A stretch of DNA of 64,000 bases from an uncultured Flavobacteriales bacterium (GCA_943788725.1 CALSRJ010000001.1:680861-744860), one strand, 5' to 3'. Shown: positions 16,346-25,748, counted from the stretch's first letter. Notes: generated by a model not told the origin, from the letters alone. Numbers and translations are program-made.

Positions 16346-17434
16346 ATGAAACACATCGTTTTCACCGTCACCAATGACCTCACCTATGACCAGCGGATGC
16401 AACGCATCTGTACGGCGCTTTCCTACGCTGGATTTAAGTGCACCTTGATCGGTCGTGAACGCCCTTCCTCTGCCCCGTTAGCGAACCATCCGTTTGAGCA
16501 AGTCCGTTTGAAGTGTTGGTTTGAGAAAGGGAAGCTCTTTTACTTGGAGTACAATGCAAGACTGACCCTTCATTTGCTACGCTATCAGCCAAGAGCCTTT
16601 TGCGCCATTGACCTAGACACGGCGCTCCCCGTCTACCTCATTTCGCGCATACGTCATCGACCATTCATCTTTGACTCACATGAATATTTTAGTGAGTTGG
16701 AAGAAGTGGTAACACGCCCCATGGTGCACAAGGTCTGGCAGTGGGTGGAGCAGTTCACAATGAAACGATTCGACATCGGATACACCATCAGCAAAGGCTA
16801 CGCTGACTTATTCAAAGAGCGATACAATGTAACATTCGCCGTAGTTCGGAATGTGCCGCTCAAACGACCCATTGCGCAAGCACGCGAGGATTCCAATCCG
16901 TATTTAATCTACCAAGGTGCCCTGAATGTGGGGAGGGGACTCCAAAATGCTATACTCGCGATGAAGGACATCAATGGTCTTGCATTAAAAATCTATGGCG
17001 ATGGTCCTATTCGCACCGAGCTGAAAAACTTAATCACACGGGAAGGCTTGCAAGCAAAGGTCGAACTCTGTGGGCCTGTTACCCCTGGGGAATTGAGAAC
17101 CCACACACAAAGAGCCTTTGCTGGATTGACGCTTTTTTCATCCAAAGGATTACATCATCAATTTTCCTTGGCCAACCGGTTCTTTGATTACTTCCACTCT
17201 GGAATACCTCAAATCGCCATTGACCACCACGAATACAGATCCTTCAATGATGCATACGACATTGCAACGTTGATCCCCGATGATAGTGCTGAACAGATAG
17301 CTGCTGGAGTGAATAACCTTCAATCAGATGAGCAGTTGTACGAACGGCTGAAGGCGAATTGCGCACGCGCAGCCGATGAGAACAATTGGCAACAAGAATC
17401 GATCGCCTTGACCAACATTTACAAAGACATATGA
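16346..17434 (+). CDS. Glycosyltransferase family 4-like protein
   Basis: A 362-residue GT-B enzyme that transfers a sugar from a nucleotide donor. The N-terminal Rossmann half starts MKHIVFTVTNDLTYDQRMQR; the C-terminal donor half has LIYQGALNVGRGLQNAI, LKIYGDGPIRTEL and LCGPVTPGELR, though the usual E-x7-E is weak. An upstream TTG inside the S4 gene extends the frame by 30 residues but ATG 16346 fits the fold. The stop overlaps the next start as ATGA. Acceptor unknown; surface polysaccharide or lipid glycosylation is likely. Confidence 0.85.
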   Translation: MKHIVFTVTNDLTYDQRMQRICTALSYAGFKCTLIGRERPSSAPLANHPFEQVRLKCWFEKGKLFYLEYNARLTLHLLRYQPRAFCAIDLDTALPVYLISRIRHRPFIFDSHEYFSELEEVVTRPMVHKVWQWVEQFTMKRFDIGYTISKGYADLFKERYNVTFAVVRNVPLKRPIAQAREDSNPYLIYQGALNVGRGLQNAILAMKDINGLALKIYGDGPIRTELKNLITREGLQAKVELCGPVTPGELRTHTQRAFAGLTLFSSKGLHHQFSLANRFFDYFHSGIPQIAIDHHEYRSFNDAYDIATLIPDDSAEQIAAGVNNLQSDEQLYERLKANCARAADENNWQQESIALTNIYKDI

Positions 17435-17934
17435 GACCGATACTCCTCTTTGCATTCATAGCATTGCTATCCTTGACGTCTTTGCGGAAAGACGACTCCC
17501 ATGCATTCTATGTGTCCATCACAGAATTGGAAGTAAAGAACGACACGCTGCAAATCTCTTTACGTCTGTTTACAGATGATTTGGAACGAGCCCTGAATGA
17601 CAGAACCGATGAAAAGGTGTTCCTGAACGAACCGCGTGAAACGGCCAAGAATTTTGTTCGGATTAGGGATTACGCAAGCAAAAGCTTCATTGTCAGCAAT
17701 GCCGCTAAACCAGACAGGATTGAATGGCTTGGACATGAATTTGAAGAAGATGTTTGCTGGGTGTATGGAGAGGTAGCCCTTTCTCCCGATCAGAACCTAT
17801 TGTTCATCAAGAATGAACTGCTGATGGATATCCACGATAGGCAACAGAACATCATTCACTTCACTACCTCCGAAGGAATAGAAACGAAGCTCGCTACCAA
17901 GGGATATTCCGAGGTTCGCTTTGCGCTGAAATGA
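17431..17934 (+). CDS. DUF6702-type secreted protein
   Basis: A 167-residue protein with a short signal segment (PILLFAFIALLSLTSL), then HAFYVSITELEVKND, the typical start of DUF6702 proteins, which are widespread and uncharacterised in Bacteroidota. The rest alternates strands and ends with FTTSEGIETKLATKGYSEVRFAL. It is coupled to the glycosyltransferase gene by an ATGA overlap and ends just before a bidirectional terminator. It has no lipobox; a free periplasmic location is inferred. Confidence 0.78.
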   Translation: MRPILLFAFIALLSLTSLRKDDSHAFYVSITELEVKNDTLQISLRLFTDDLERALNDRTDEKVFLNEPRETAKNFVRIRDYASKSFIVSNAAKPDRIEWLGHEFEEDVCWVYGEVALSPDQNLLFIKNELLMDIHDRQQNIIHFTTSEGIETKLATKGYSEVRFALK

Positions 17935-17936
17935 AA

Positions 17937-17960
17937 AAAGGCATCCGTTTGGATGCCTTT
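17937..17960. terminator. Bidirectional intrinsic terminator
   Basis: A perfect 10-bp stem (AAAGGCATCC/GGATGCCTTT) with a 4-base loop lies between the convergent DUF6702 and DUF5606 genes, starting three bases after the plus-strand stop. On the minus strand it ends in a run of six T, so it is strongest for the DUF5606 gene. Confidence 0.8.
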
Positions 17961-17984
17961 CAAAAGTTTGTTTGTCGAGATGCG

Positions 17985-18557
17985 TCAGCTTCCCCTTTGC
18001 GTTCCTCCAGCCTTTCTGGGTGCCGTTATCTTTCCGCCGCCTGAGGGCTTCTTAGGAGCTGATTTACTTCCTGCCTTCGCAACCGCCGGTTTCTTTGCGG
18101 TTTTCTTTGGCGCGGCTTTGGTCTCTTTCTTCTCCGTTTCATCAACAGCCGCATCTTCAGCAGCAACTTCATCATTCGGATCAAATGCATCGTGCTCAAT
18201 CAACAAGTTGTACCAGCGCACAACCTTTGCCATATCACTAGCGTATACGCGCTCGCGATCGTATTCGGGTAACACTTCTTCAAAGAGTGACTTGATTTTG
18301 GCGTCTGATTCTTTATGATTGATGGTCTGCTTCCCGCTCTCTTTTTTGTGGATTGCCTTAAAGACCTCACGCAACGGAACTTCATCCGTGTCGGTATAAA
18401 TGCTGATCTCTTCCAGTGCGCTCACTTTTGCAGAACCGTGAACCGGAAAGCGTTTTCCATCAACGATAGATTCGACGATAATCCCGTTCTTCATCTGACC
18501 TACCAATTTGAATAGACCTGATTTACCGGAAACGGATAAGATTTGTTCTTGTGCCAT
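17985..18557 (-). CDS. DUF5606 family protein with Lys/Ala-rich tail
   Basis: A 190-residue cytoplasmic protein. Residues 1-125 match the DUF5606 family of Bacteroidota: ILSVSGKSGLFKLVGQMKNG, SLEEISIYTDT-like and YASDMAKVVRWYNLLIE. The remaining ~65 residues are low complexity (Lys, Ala, Pro, Ser), a basic tail that might contact nucleic acid. ATG 18557 is used; a TTG at 18581 would fall in the promoter. A full promoter lies upstream and a terminator downstream, so it is monocistronic. Function unknown. Confidence 0.85.
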   Translation of the reverse strand: MAQEQILSVSGKSGLFKLVGQMKNGIIVESIVDGKRFPVHGSAKVSALEEISIYTDTDEVPLREVFKAIHKKESGKQTINHKESDAKIKSLFEEVLPEYDRERVYASDMAKVVRWYNLLIEHDAFDPNDEVAAEDAAVDETEKKETKAAPKKTAKKPAVAKAGSKSAPKKPSGGGKITAPRKAGGTQRGS

Positions 18558-18578
18558 ACGTGCTATTGCTTGAGGCGC

Positions 18579-18607
18579 CAAATGTAGCGCAATTCTAAAT
18601 TGTTCAA
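18579..18607 (-). promoter_or_regulatory. Promoter of the DUF5606 gene
   Basis: Minus-strand TTG (18607-18605), 18 bases, then TACATTTG (18586-18579), a full TAnnTTTG match, about 21 bases before the ATG. The TTG element overlaps the stop region of the upstream subtilase. Confidence 0.55.
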
Positions 18608-21429
18608 GGGTTCAAATAAATGATCGGATAAATCTCTGAACTCCCATCCGCTTGAAGTTCTACATAATAGGTTCCAGAAGTAAGCACCGGAAGCGCAATG
18701 GTCAACGCATTGAATCCTGCATAAATCTGACCGGTATTCGATGAGCTCACCAGAACACCATAGGCATTGTAGACGTATACATCAATCTGGCCGTCTCGCT
18801 TTTTCCCAAGCTGAAGGTTCAATTGCCCCTGGGTTGGGTTTGGCCACATACGCATCACTTCGAATGGGCCATCTACATTTTGCCCTGGAGCATATCCGAA
18901 ATAGCGCACAAAGGCAGAATCTCCACTCGCCAATACACTCTCTATATCGCGCCCAGCATGAATCGCAAATGCTAAGGTTTTCTTCTGGCCGTTCATGATG
19001 TCAATGCCTTTCATACTTGCCACTTGAATGACGTCATTTCCTTTTCCATCTTCTCCAGCACTTCCGGCGGTATTCCGGCTGACCGTCATGGTTTTATACT
19101 TCCTTCGAGAGGAATAATCCTCTTCATCATACATATCCACTCCACCCCAACCCCCAGCGACATTGTCGACCATGTAGGAAACGAATTCGTATTCACCTAA
19201 GGCTTGAATGCCTGCTGTCAGCTTCTCATTGCCCGTGTTGTATACATACCCCATCCGCTTGCCATACACGGTTTCAGCCTTGTTCTTCGTAGCGTCGTTG
19301 ATGTCCCAGTCTGCAAACATTCCCACCGCGAGGTCGTAGAGGTCTTCCCCAGTGTGGTTTTCAATGGTGTATTCCATCACAATATAATTTTCGTGTCCCG
19401 GATCTGTATATGCGGTAGCTCTTTGCTCCACTAAAAACCCGATCTCATCCTGACGAGCACTGGTGTCCGTAAATGAACCCGTTGCCAAATAAGCCTCTTC
19501 TCCGGAAGGAGATTGACGCGTTATCACTTCCTCTTGCCAAAAATCACGATCGTAAATCTCCGGACCACGAACGCGATCTACGACGCGCTCTCGCAGCTGG
19601 TCTTTGTAACCGATCATCAATCCACATTCGTAGACGAAGTTTCCAAGGTTTTCCAATTGAAACCCGAGTCCATGGGTCTGGAAAATATCCGTAAAACCGA
19701 CCAATCCGTGCTGAGAAACGGTTGTCTTAATGTTGTTTACGTTGATATTAACGTACGAAGGATTGAGCGTAAAAGTCAAGAACTGTGTCATCTTGTAAGA
19801 TGAGGAAGGACTAGTGGCGATCAACTTAACGGCGACTTCAATGTCATATGAATCCAACGATAGGATGTTTAAAGTGAAAGGCGACAAGAGATTGTTTAGC
19901 CGGCCATTTTGAGCGAGATCTCCTACAGACCAAGTTCCATTCACGACCTGCACGTGCGGACTTGCAGACTCGATGGCCAGCGTAATGTCAGACATAGGCA
20001 ACAGGTAATTGGCTATTTCCACTCCAAGGCTCACTTCTTCTCCACCTACAAAGACTTCATCGTCACCATCCGTAAACTCATAGTAGTCAATGCGCAGCGC
20101 AGGAGATGAAATGGAATCGACCGCGGCAAACATATCTAGGCGTCCCACGCCAAGTTTTTCGGCATACGCTGCATTCTGCGGCAAATCGTAAATCGATGCG
20201 TCTGATGTGACGCGGAGCTGCTCGCGCACTTGGGTAGCTGATAGCTCTGGGAAACGATGGCGAACCAGACCGGCCGCGCCCGCAGCAATGGGGGAAGACA
20301 TGCTGGTTCCGCTGTCATACCCATAGGTTCCATTCTTCAAGCTGAAAATCAAGGTTCCTGGGGCAACTAAGTCGATGTCATGGTTGTAGTTTGAAAAGTC
20401 CGCTTTACCATCGCTCCAATCTGTAGAGCCAACGCTCAAAACTTCTGGGTAAGATGCCGGATAGAATCGGTCTTCTCGGTTGTCATTTCCTGCCCCACCT
20501 ACCAACAGAGCATCTTGGTTGTAGGTCGCATAGCGAACAATGTCGTGTGAAAATTGGGTAGAACCAAAGCTCCCCCATGAGCAGTTGATCACGTCTGCTC
20601 CGTTATTAGCGGCATATACAATACCATCGTAGCCATAAGGAAGCGTCAACTTATCACCTGCCTTAATACCCATTATTGCACAAGCCCAACCGGTTCCCGC
20701 CATGCCTGTAACATTGTTGGTAGAGGCGCCGGCCAGTCCCGCTACATGGGTTCCATGCGAAAATCCAGTTTCGTTGATGTCGTTGTTGCCATCATAAAAA
20801 TTCCACCCTTGGAAATCATCGATCAGTCCATTCCCATCGTTGTCTTCTCCATCAATGGGGTCTTTGACGTTGACCCACAGCTTGTCTTCCAAATCCGGGT
20901 GGTCTTTATCCACTCCAGTATCAATGATGGCTATTGTAATGGTGGAAGCACCCGTGTCCACATCCCAAGCCTCGAAGGCTCTAATTATCGGCAGGTGCCA
21001 TAGGCTATCAATGAGCTCGTCGTTGGGTGAAATGATCACTTTTGGAATGAACCAAGGTTCGGCGTATTCTAGCACCCCTGTCCGTTCAAGTTGCTTGGCC
21101 GCCTTAAATACATCCCAATCGGGATTGATCCGAATGGTATAAATCAAAGAAATATCCACGCGGTTATCTACTGCACCATCTGGATCAGGCGCGCGGGTTG
21201 GATCTAGCGGTTCAATCGACGGGAAACGCTTCGAGACCTCCTCCACCCCCATCGCTTCGAGTGAGGCATTGAGAATGGCTAAATCGATATTATCGTGTGT
21301 GCAATGGGCTCTGTATTGCGACTTCACTTTAATGATCAAGGCACCTTCAACATAGCTTTCTTGCGCCATCAATCCATTTCCCAATAGGAATTGCGCTATG
21401 AGCAATACGTAAAGCAGGTCTTTTCTCAT
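18604..21429 (-). CDS. Subtilisin-like S8 protease with T9SS type-A sorting domain
   Basis: A 941-residue secreted protease. After the signal peptide (LLYVLLIAQFLLGNGLMAQ) and a ~130-residue prodomain (EGALIIKVKSQYR), the catalytic domain has Asp in AIIDTGVDKDHPDL, His in SHGTHVAGLAG, Asn in GGAGNDNRED and Ser in GTSMSSPIAAGAAG. After this comes a ~450-residue beta region and a C-terminal type-A T9SS domain (MRMWPNPTQGQLNL, VYVYNAYGVLVSS, SGTYYVELQADG). ATG 21429 overlaps the preceding stop as ATGA; an ATG at 21450 is the alternative. All catalytic residues are intact, unlike the split gene upstream. Confidence 0.92.
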   Translation of the reverse strand: MRKDLLYVLLIAQFLLGNGLMAQESYVEGALIIKVKSQYRAHCTHDNIDLAILNASLEAMGVEEVSKRFPSIEPLDPTRAPDPDGAVDNRVDISLIYTIRINPDWDVFKAAKQLERTGVLEYAEPWFIPKVIISPNDELIDSLWHLPIIRAFEAWDVDTGASTITIAIIDTGVDKDHPDLEDKLWVNVKDPIDGEDNDGNGLIDDFQGWNFYDGNNDINETGFSHGTHVAGLAGASTNNVTGMAGTGWACAIMGIKAGDKLTLPYGYDGIVYAANNGADVINCSWGSFGSTQFSHDIVRYATYNQDALLVGGAGNDNREDRFYPASYPEVLSVGSTDWSDGKADFSNYNHDIDLVAPGTLIFSLKNGTYGYDSGTSMSSPIAAGAAGLVRHRFPELSATQVREQLRVTSDASIYDLPQNAAYAEKLGVGRLDMFAAVDSISSPALRIDYYEFTDGDDEVFVGGEEVSLGVEIANYLLPMSDITLAIESASPHVQVVNGTWSVGDLAQNGRLNNLLSPFTLNILSLDSYDIEVAVKLIATSPSSSYKMTQFLTFTLNPSYVNINVNNIKTTVSQHGLVGFTDIFQTHGLGFQLENLGNFVYECGLMIGYKDQLRERVVDRVRGPEIYDRDFWQEEVITRQSPSGEEAYLATGSFTDTSARQDEIGFLVEQRATAYTDPGHENYIVMEYTIENHTGEDLYDLAVGMFADWDINDATKNKAETVYGKRMGYVYNTGNEKLTAGIQALGEYEFVSYMVDNVAGGWGGVDMYDEEDYSSRRKYKTMTVSRNTAGSAGEDGKGNDVIQVASMKGIDIMNGQKKTLAFAIHAGRDIESVLASGDSAFVRYFGYAPGQNVDGPFEVMRMWPNPTQGQLNLQLGKKRDGQIDVYVYNAYGVLVSSSNTGQIYAGFNALTIALPVLTSGTYYVELQADGSSEIYPIIYLNP

Positions 21430-23186
21430 TTGACTATTCGCGTTGAACATTTTTCCTCGCCGCCATCCAGCAGAGATAATTGATATACGCCTCTCGGCAA
21501 TTCACTTACATCGATCAAACTGACGTCCTTCTGAAGGGTACCTCGCGCTATCAAACGCCCCCGAAGATCGTGTATTTCCCACTGTTGAAACGGCTTACTT
21601 AGATTAAGGTTCAATACATCCTGTACCGGATTCGGGAAAATGTTGAAGAAGGTTTGACCAAGAGGATTCTCTCCCAGGGCATAGACGTTAATTTGATCGG
21701 TAAAGTGAGTGCATCCGTTCGTGTCTTCATAGGCCGCTTGGTACACGCCCTGAATTGGCTGCTCCATGCTATATGGGCCATTTGGTTCGATGGCATCATC
21801 ATTCAGGTACCAAGAGGTACTCGTCGCAAGCAGCGAGTCAATGATCAATTGTAAAACGCCATCCTCCTGTAAGTGCAACATGGGAATGGGCATCAACGGA
21901 AACAATGACACCTCGATCGAATCAGAAACGGCTTTACAGTGATATAGATTGGAAACGGTGCAGGCATAGATTCCCGCCTCGGCAATTGAAATGGCTTGCT
22001 TGAAGGAACCATTGCTCCATTGGTAGGCACCGTAACCATCAATGACGCTCAACTCAACGTTCTCACCCTCGCATAGCGGTAAATTCCCGCTCACTTCTAT
22101 GCTGGGTTTGATCGGGCTAGGTCGCTTAGACACTTGAAGACTGTCAGAATATCCGAGGCAACCAATTTCATTGGATACCTGTGCGAAATACAATCCCGAT
22201 TCATCCACGGCAATGGTAAGCGAGGTGTCTCCAGTATTCCAAAGCATCTCATTGACGGCTTCATCCAATGAAATATTCAAGTAGGAACCAGCACAAAATT
22301 CATCGTCATCAAAAACCAAGGCAGGACGTGGAGTATTCAACCTCAAGGCATCGAGGGCGTCGATTTTTCCATGTCCCCATTGATCGTTCGGTAGATTGCC
22401 TGTAAAACCATCTTCCTCGAACGTGGTGCTAGTGATGGCGGACTTAAAACCCTCCCAACTACCGTTCGGACATTTCTCCAGAAAAAGTGCTGCAATTCCA
22501 GCTACGACCGGCGACGCACTGGATGTTCCTCCGGCTCGGTGATGCATGCCTCCTATCCCAACTCGACTTCTCGTATTAGGATTTGACAAGAGATTATTCA
22601 GCTGAAAAAAGGCGCCTGCCGTCAACGTATTATCCCCAGGCGCCGTTACCTCTGGCTTGACCGAACCCGTTCGCGCTGGTCCTCGACTGCTATTTGCGGC
22701 GATGTCTCCCTCTGTTTGACCGGACAGGATGACGACGTTGTTGTCCACATCAGTATAGGTGCTTCGATTGGTCATATTCCCTACTGTGATCACCTTATCA
22801 GAACATGCCCAAGCACTAACAATGCTCTGCTTTGTATCGGGTAGTGTATAGTTCGACATCTCACCATATTGTGCCGGAGTCGGCAAATTTTGGTAGAGCA
22901 TATTCCTGTACCCAAGCCAATTGGCTGACCAAAGGTCAAAGCGACCTGAAGCGGTAATCATCAGGCGGTAATTGTAATCAACAGAATCAATGAGGTCTAC
23001 CAATACCTGCAGGCGGTAGGTTCCATTGTTGGAGTCAGCATACGTTTCTACCCTTCCTAAATAAGTACCACTGGTGCTCAGCAAGGTATCTTCATAGATG
23101 ACGTTGATCCGATTCAAGATGCTGTCAAAATCGGTGCTGCCCCTATACGCGTATTGAGGAACCAATTGATCGGCTCCAATCGCCAT
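21426..23186 (-). CDS. C-terminal part of frameshifted S8 protease, with T9SS type-A domain
   Basis: This 586-residue frame begins in mid-domain and has no signal peptide. It contains the catalytic Ser motif GGTSSASPVVAGIAALFL near residue 220, SSRGPARTGSVKPEVTAPG just before it, Ig-like repeats (CAGSYLNISLDEAVNEMLWN and similar) and a type-A T9SS domain (FFNIFPNPVQDVLNLNL). The missing Asp, His and Asn lie in the neighbouring upstream frame, which it overlaps by 73 bases. The two together make one ordinary secreted subtilase; the frame probably changes near the CCCC run at 23194-23191 (minus strand), giving GDM then GTPTMAIGAD. It could be a pseudogene, a sequencing error or a programmed shift. 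Confidence 0.8.
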   Translation of the reverse strand: MAIGADQLVPQYAYRGSTDFDSILNRINVIYEDTLLSTSGTYLGRVETYADSNNGTYRLQVLVDLIDSVDYNYRLMITASGRFDLWSANWLGYRNMLYQNLPTPAQYGEMSNYTLPDTKQSIVSAWACSDKVITVGNMTNRSTYTDVDNNVVILSGQTEGDIAANSSRGPARTGSVKPEVTAPGDNTLTAGAFFQLNNLLSNPNTRSRVGIGGMHHRAGGTSSASPVVAGIAALFLEKCPNGSWEGFKSAITSTTFEEDGFTGNLPNDQWGHGKIDALDALRLNTPRPALVFDDDEFCAGSYLNISLDEAVNEMLWNTGDTSLTIAVDESGLYFAQVSNEIGCLGYSDSLQVSKRPSPIKPSIEVSGNLPLCEGENVELSVIDGYGAYQWSNGSFKQAISIAEAGIYACTVSNLYHCKAVSDSIEVSLFPLMPIPMLHLQEDGVLQLIIDSLLATSTSWYLNDDAIEPNGPYSMEQPIQGVYQAAYEDTNGCTHFTDQINVYALGENPLGQTFFNIFPNPVQDVLNLNLSKPFQQWEIHDLRGRLIARGTLQKDVSLIDVSELPRGVYQLSLLDGGEEKCSTRIVK

Positions 23187-24247
23187 TGTAGGGGTTCCAT
23201 ATCTCCCACGTCTCCATACATCACGAAGGCGATGATTCCATTGCCCGCCTGCGCTCCTGACTGCACGCGAAACCAGGTAAAGGTGGTGTCACTGCTCGCC
23301 TCATACCCAAGATGATAAGGGGCCTGATTACCGGAGTTTCCGGCAGCGCAAACCATGATTTTACCCGGCCCTGCCGTAATATCTTCTTCTATCGCCACGG
23401 TAGCCAAATCGCGTCCGTCATGCGAGCCTAGGTAAGTACCAATGCTCGCGTTAATGACGCATGGCCTGCCAAGCGCCTCAGCCTTGGAAAAAATATAATC
23501 CACCGCGTCCGCGACCGTAGATGTCCAACCCACCGCCGAAAAATTTGAGGACACAACGATCAATTCTGCGTCGGGTGCTATGCCTTTGTACCCTGGATAT
23601 GAGCTGCCATCGCCCGCGGCAATTCCAGCCGTGTTTGTGCCGTGTCCAAACCACTGACCTTGGTCTGTGTGCGGACAAATACCGTCATTAATCTCGGTGC
23701 TATCCCAAACCTGACCGTAGCCATAAGAAGGGGTACGCTGGCTCACCTGCATGGTCTGGTCCCATACTTCAATGATCCTGGTATCGCCATTTGCATATTG
23801 AAAATCGGGGTGGTTCAATTCAATCCCAGCATCTATAACACCCACGATCACACCTGATCCTGTGTAAGCTGCGGGCAATCGATGACCACCTTGATGCACT
23901 TGTTCTACCCTGGTATGCTCCCGCGATCTCGATAGCAAGGGTTCTCCTTTGGCGCCGTCAAAGTGAATCGCCGTAATGAACGACGCTGTGTCCAATGACA
24001 GCACGTCGGATGCTTTGAGCAGGATGGCGTCGTAAGACTTCAAGGAATACTTAACCGTCCCTTTGTGCGCTCCTACGAATGCGCCAATCTTTTCTCGGTC
24101 TCCTTTCACAAAAAGATGCACCCATTCTTCTGCAACTGACGCTTGCAGGGCCAACCTTAGGTCAAGGGGCAACTTGGTCGGCTGAATGCGTTGCGCGGAA
24201 GCAGCAAAGTGAATGATCAGAATGATATAGAGGAGAAGGCTCTTCAT
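23114..24247 (-). CDS. N-terminal part of frameshifted S8 protease
   Basis: This 377-residue frame has a signal peptide (LLLYIILIIHFAASAQ), a prodomain (WVHLFVKGDREKIGAFV) and half a subtilase domain: Asp in GVIDAGIELNHPDF, His in WFGHGTNTAGIAAG and the oxyanion Asn in CAAGNSGNQAPYH. It lacks the catalytic Ser, which is in the next frame. The last ~25 residues after GDVGDM are out-of-frame sequence. It starts with an ATGA overlap on the HsdR-N-like gene's stop. The protease is inactive unless the frames are joined. Confidence 0.8.
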   Translation of the reverse strand: MKSLLLYIILIIHFAASAQRIQPTKLPLDLRLALQASVAEEWVHLFVKGDREKIGAFVGAHKGTVKYSLKSYDAILLKASDVLSLDTASFITAIHFDGAKGEPLLSRSREHTRVEQVHQGGHRLPAAYTGSGVIVGVIDAGIELNHPDFQYANGDTRIIEVWDQTMQVSQRTPSYGYGQVWDSTEINDGICPHTDQGQWFGHGTNTAGIAAGDGSSYPGYKGIAPDAELIVVSSNFSAVGWTSTVADAVDYIFSKAEALGRPCVINASIGTYLGSHDGRDLATVAIEEDITAGPGKIMVCAAGNSGNQAPYHLGYEASSDTTFTWFRVQSGAQAGNGIIAFVMYGDVGDMEPLQWRLEPINWFLNTRIGAAPILTAS

Positions 24248-24705
24248 TGAAACACGGGCAAATCACTTATATAGACGATCCTTGGTTCAAATGGTTGAAC
24301 TTCAGCATAGACATGCTTGAGTCCGTTCGTCAGCACCAAAAACCTCGAGCCGCTGATGGAATAATACGTCGCAATTTGTAAAAATACATCTTCGTTCAGG
24401 GCGATGTCAGGAGACTTGCATTCAACTAGAATATGCGGAACGCCATCCCTATCCATGAACCCAATGTCCGGACGTTTTTTACGGCCGTGATACTTCAGTT
24501 CATACTCTAATTGCATCCTTCCCTTCGGGTAACCCAAATGATCTACTAAAAAATGTGCAAAATGCTGACGAACCCACTCTTCTGGTGTGAGCACGACATA
24601 TTTCATTCGAAAGTCATCGTGGATGTGGATCACCTCATTGATGATTCTAACTTTGGCGTCAAACACCGGAAGATCTAGCGGCGGATATTTCTTAGGGTCG
24701 ATCAC
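24244..24705 (-). CDS. HsdR N-terminal-like (HSDR_N_2) PD-(D/E)xK protein
   Basis: A 153-residue protein similar to the nuclease-like N-terminal domain of type I restriction R subunits: TPEEWVRQHFAHFLVD, then RPDIGFMD and ILVECKSPD, which supply Asp and E-x-K of the PD-(D/E)xK fold, and YYSISGSRFLVLTNG. No helicase or methylase genes are near, so it is a stand-alone domain. This family commonly sits next to holA in Bacteroidota, as here (divergent, 23 bases apart). The start is GTG 24705. Its stop overlaps the subtilase start as ATGA. Confidence 0.85.
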   Translation of the reverse strand: MIDPKKYPPLDLPVFDAKVRIINEVIHIHDDFRMKYVVLTPEEWVRQHFAHFLVDHLGYPKGRMQLEYELKYHGRKKRPDIGFMDRDGVPHILVECKSPDIALNEDVFLQIATYYSISGSRFLVLTNGLKHVYAEVQPFEPRIVYISDLPVFQ

Positions 24706-24728
24706 GAATAAAAGAAAGCGATTGTCGA

Positions 24729-25748
24729 ATGGCGAATGTAAAGGAGTACTTGGACATCATGAAGGAAATGAAGGCAGGGAATTTTCGCCCGGTCTACCTG
24801 CTCCATGGTGAAGAGCCCTACTACATTGACAAGATCAGCAAGTTCATCGAGCAACACGCCATCGAAGAACACGAGCGTGATTTCAACCTCAACATCTTTT
24901 ACGGGAGAGACCTGAGTTCAGAAACCTTAGTAGAGACGTTAAAGCGTTTTCCTATGATGGCACCGCGCCAGGTGGTCATCATCCGAGAAGCACAGGACTT
25001 TGGTGGAAAATGGACGGACCTAGAAAGCTATTTCCAACAGCCCATTGACTCTACGGTGTTCGTCATCGACTTCAAATACAAGAAGGTAGATGCCCGCTTC
25101 AAATGGGTCGATTTCGTCAAGAAAAAGGGCGTACTCTTTCACTCTGCAAAGCACTACGACTCAGACATTCCGAGGGTAGTCGAAGAACTGGCCAAGTCAA
25201 TGAAGTACCGCATCAATCAGCATGCGTCAGACTTAATGTCAGAACACCTTGGAAATGACCTCGAGAAAATCGAAGGTGAATTGCACAAGTTGACGATTAA
25301 CGTACCGCTCTCTCAAGAGATCGGCGTGGACGATGTCAAGAAACACATTGGAATCAGCAAGGAGTTCAGCCAATTTGACTACGTCAATGCCCTAGCCGTG
25401 CGCGACGCCCCAAAAAGCTATAACATAGCCTTTCAGATCGGTCGTAACGATAAGAACACGCCCATGGTGTTGGTGATTTCTGCGTTGTTTGCACACTTCA
25501 GCAAGGTGATGATGTACCATTCCCTGAGCGACAAATCGTCGAACAACATCATGCGCACCATACCTGGGGTGAGAAGTCCCTTCTTCGCGAAAAACCTAAT
25601 GAATTCGGCCACGCTGTACCCTTTTCCGAAGACGGCACAAATCATTGAGAAGCTGAGAGAAATTGACGCGAGGTTCAAAGGAGTTGGATCTTCTAGCATA
25701 AGTTCAGTAGAACTCTTGAAAGAGTTGACTTACTTCATCCTGAATTAA
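24729..25748 (+). CDS. holA: DNA polymerase III subunit delta
   Basis: A 339-residue clamp-loader subunit that opens the beta clamp during replication. The N-terminal domain has RPVYLLHGEEPYYIDKIS and a Rossmann-like core without a functional Walker A. RQVVIIREAQDF and LEKIEGELHKLTINV are typical delta segments. The ATG at 24729 leaves only 23 bases to the divergent GTG start of the HsdR-N-like gene. Its TAA overlaps the stop of rsmG in the tetramer TTAA. Confidence 0.92.
   Translation: MANVKEYLDIMKEMKAGNFRPVYLLHGEEPYYIDKISKFIEQHAIEEHERDFNLNIFYGRDLSSETLVETLKRFPMMAPRQVVIIREAQDFGGKWTDLESYFQQPIDSTVFVIDFKYKKVDARFKWVDFVKKKGVLFHSAKHYDSDIPRVVEELAKSMKYRINQHASDLMSEHLGNDLEKIEGELHKLTINVPLSQEIGVDDVKKHIGISKEFSQFDYVNALAVRDAPKSYNIAFQIGRNDKNTPMVLVISALFAHFSKVMMYHSLSDKSSNNIMRTIPGVRSPFFAKNLMNSATLYPFPKTAQIIEKLREIDARFKGVGSSSISSVELLKELTYFILN

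Noticed and set aside
24244-24705. Type I restriction system
   Set aside because: Only the HsdR N-terminal domain is present; no helicase, HsdM or HsdS nearby. This stand-alone family commonly neighbours holA.
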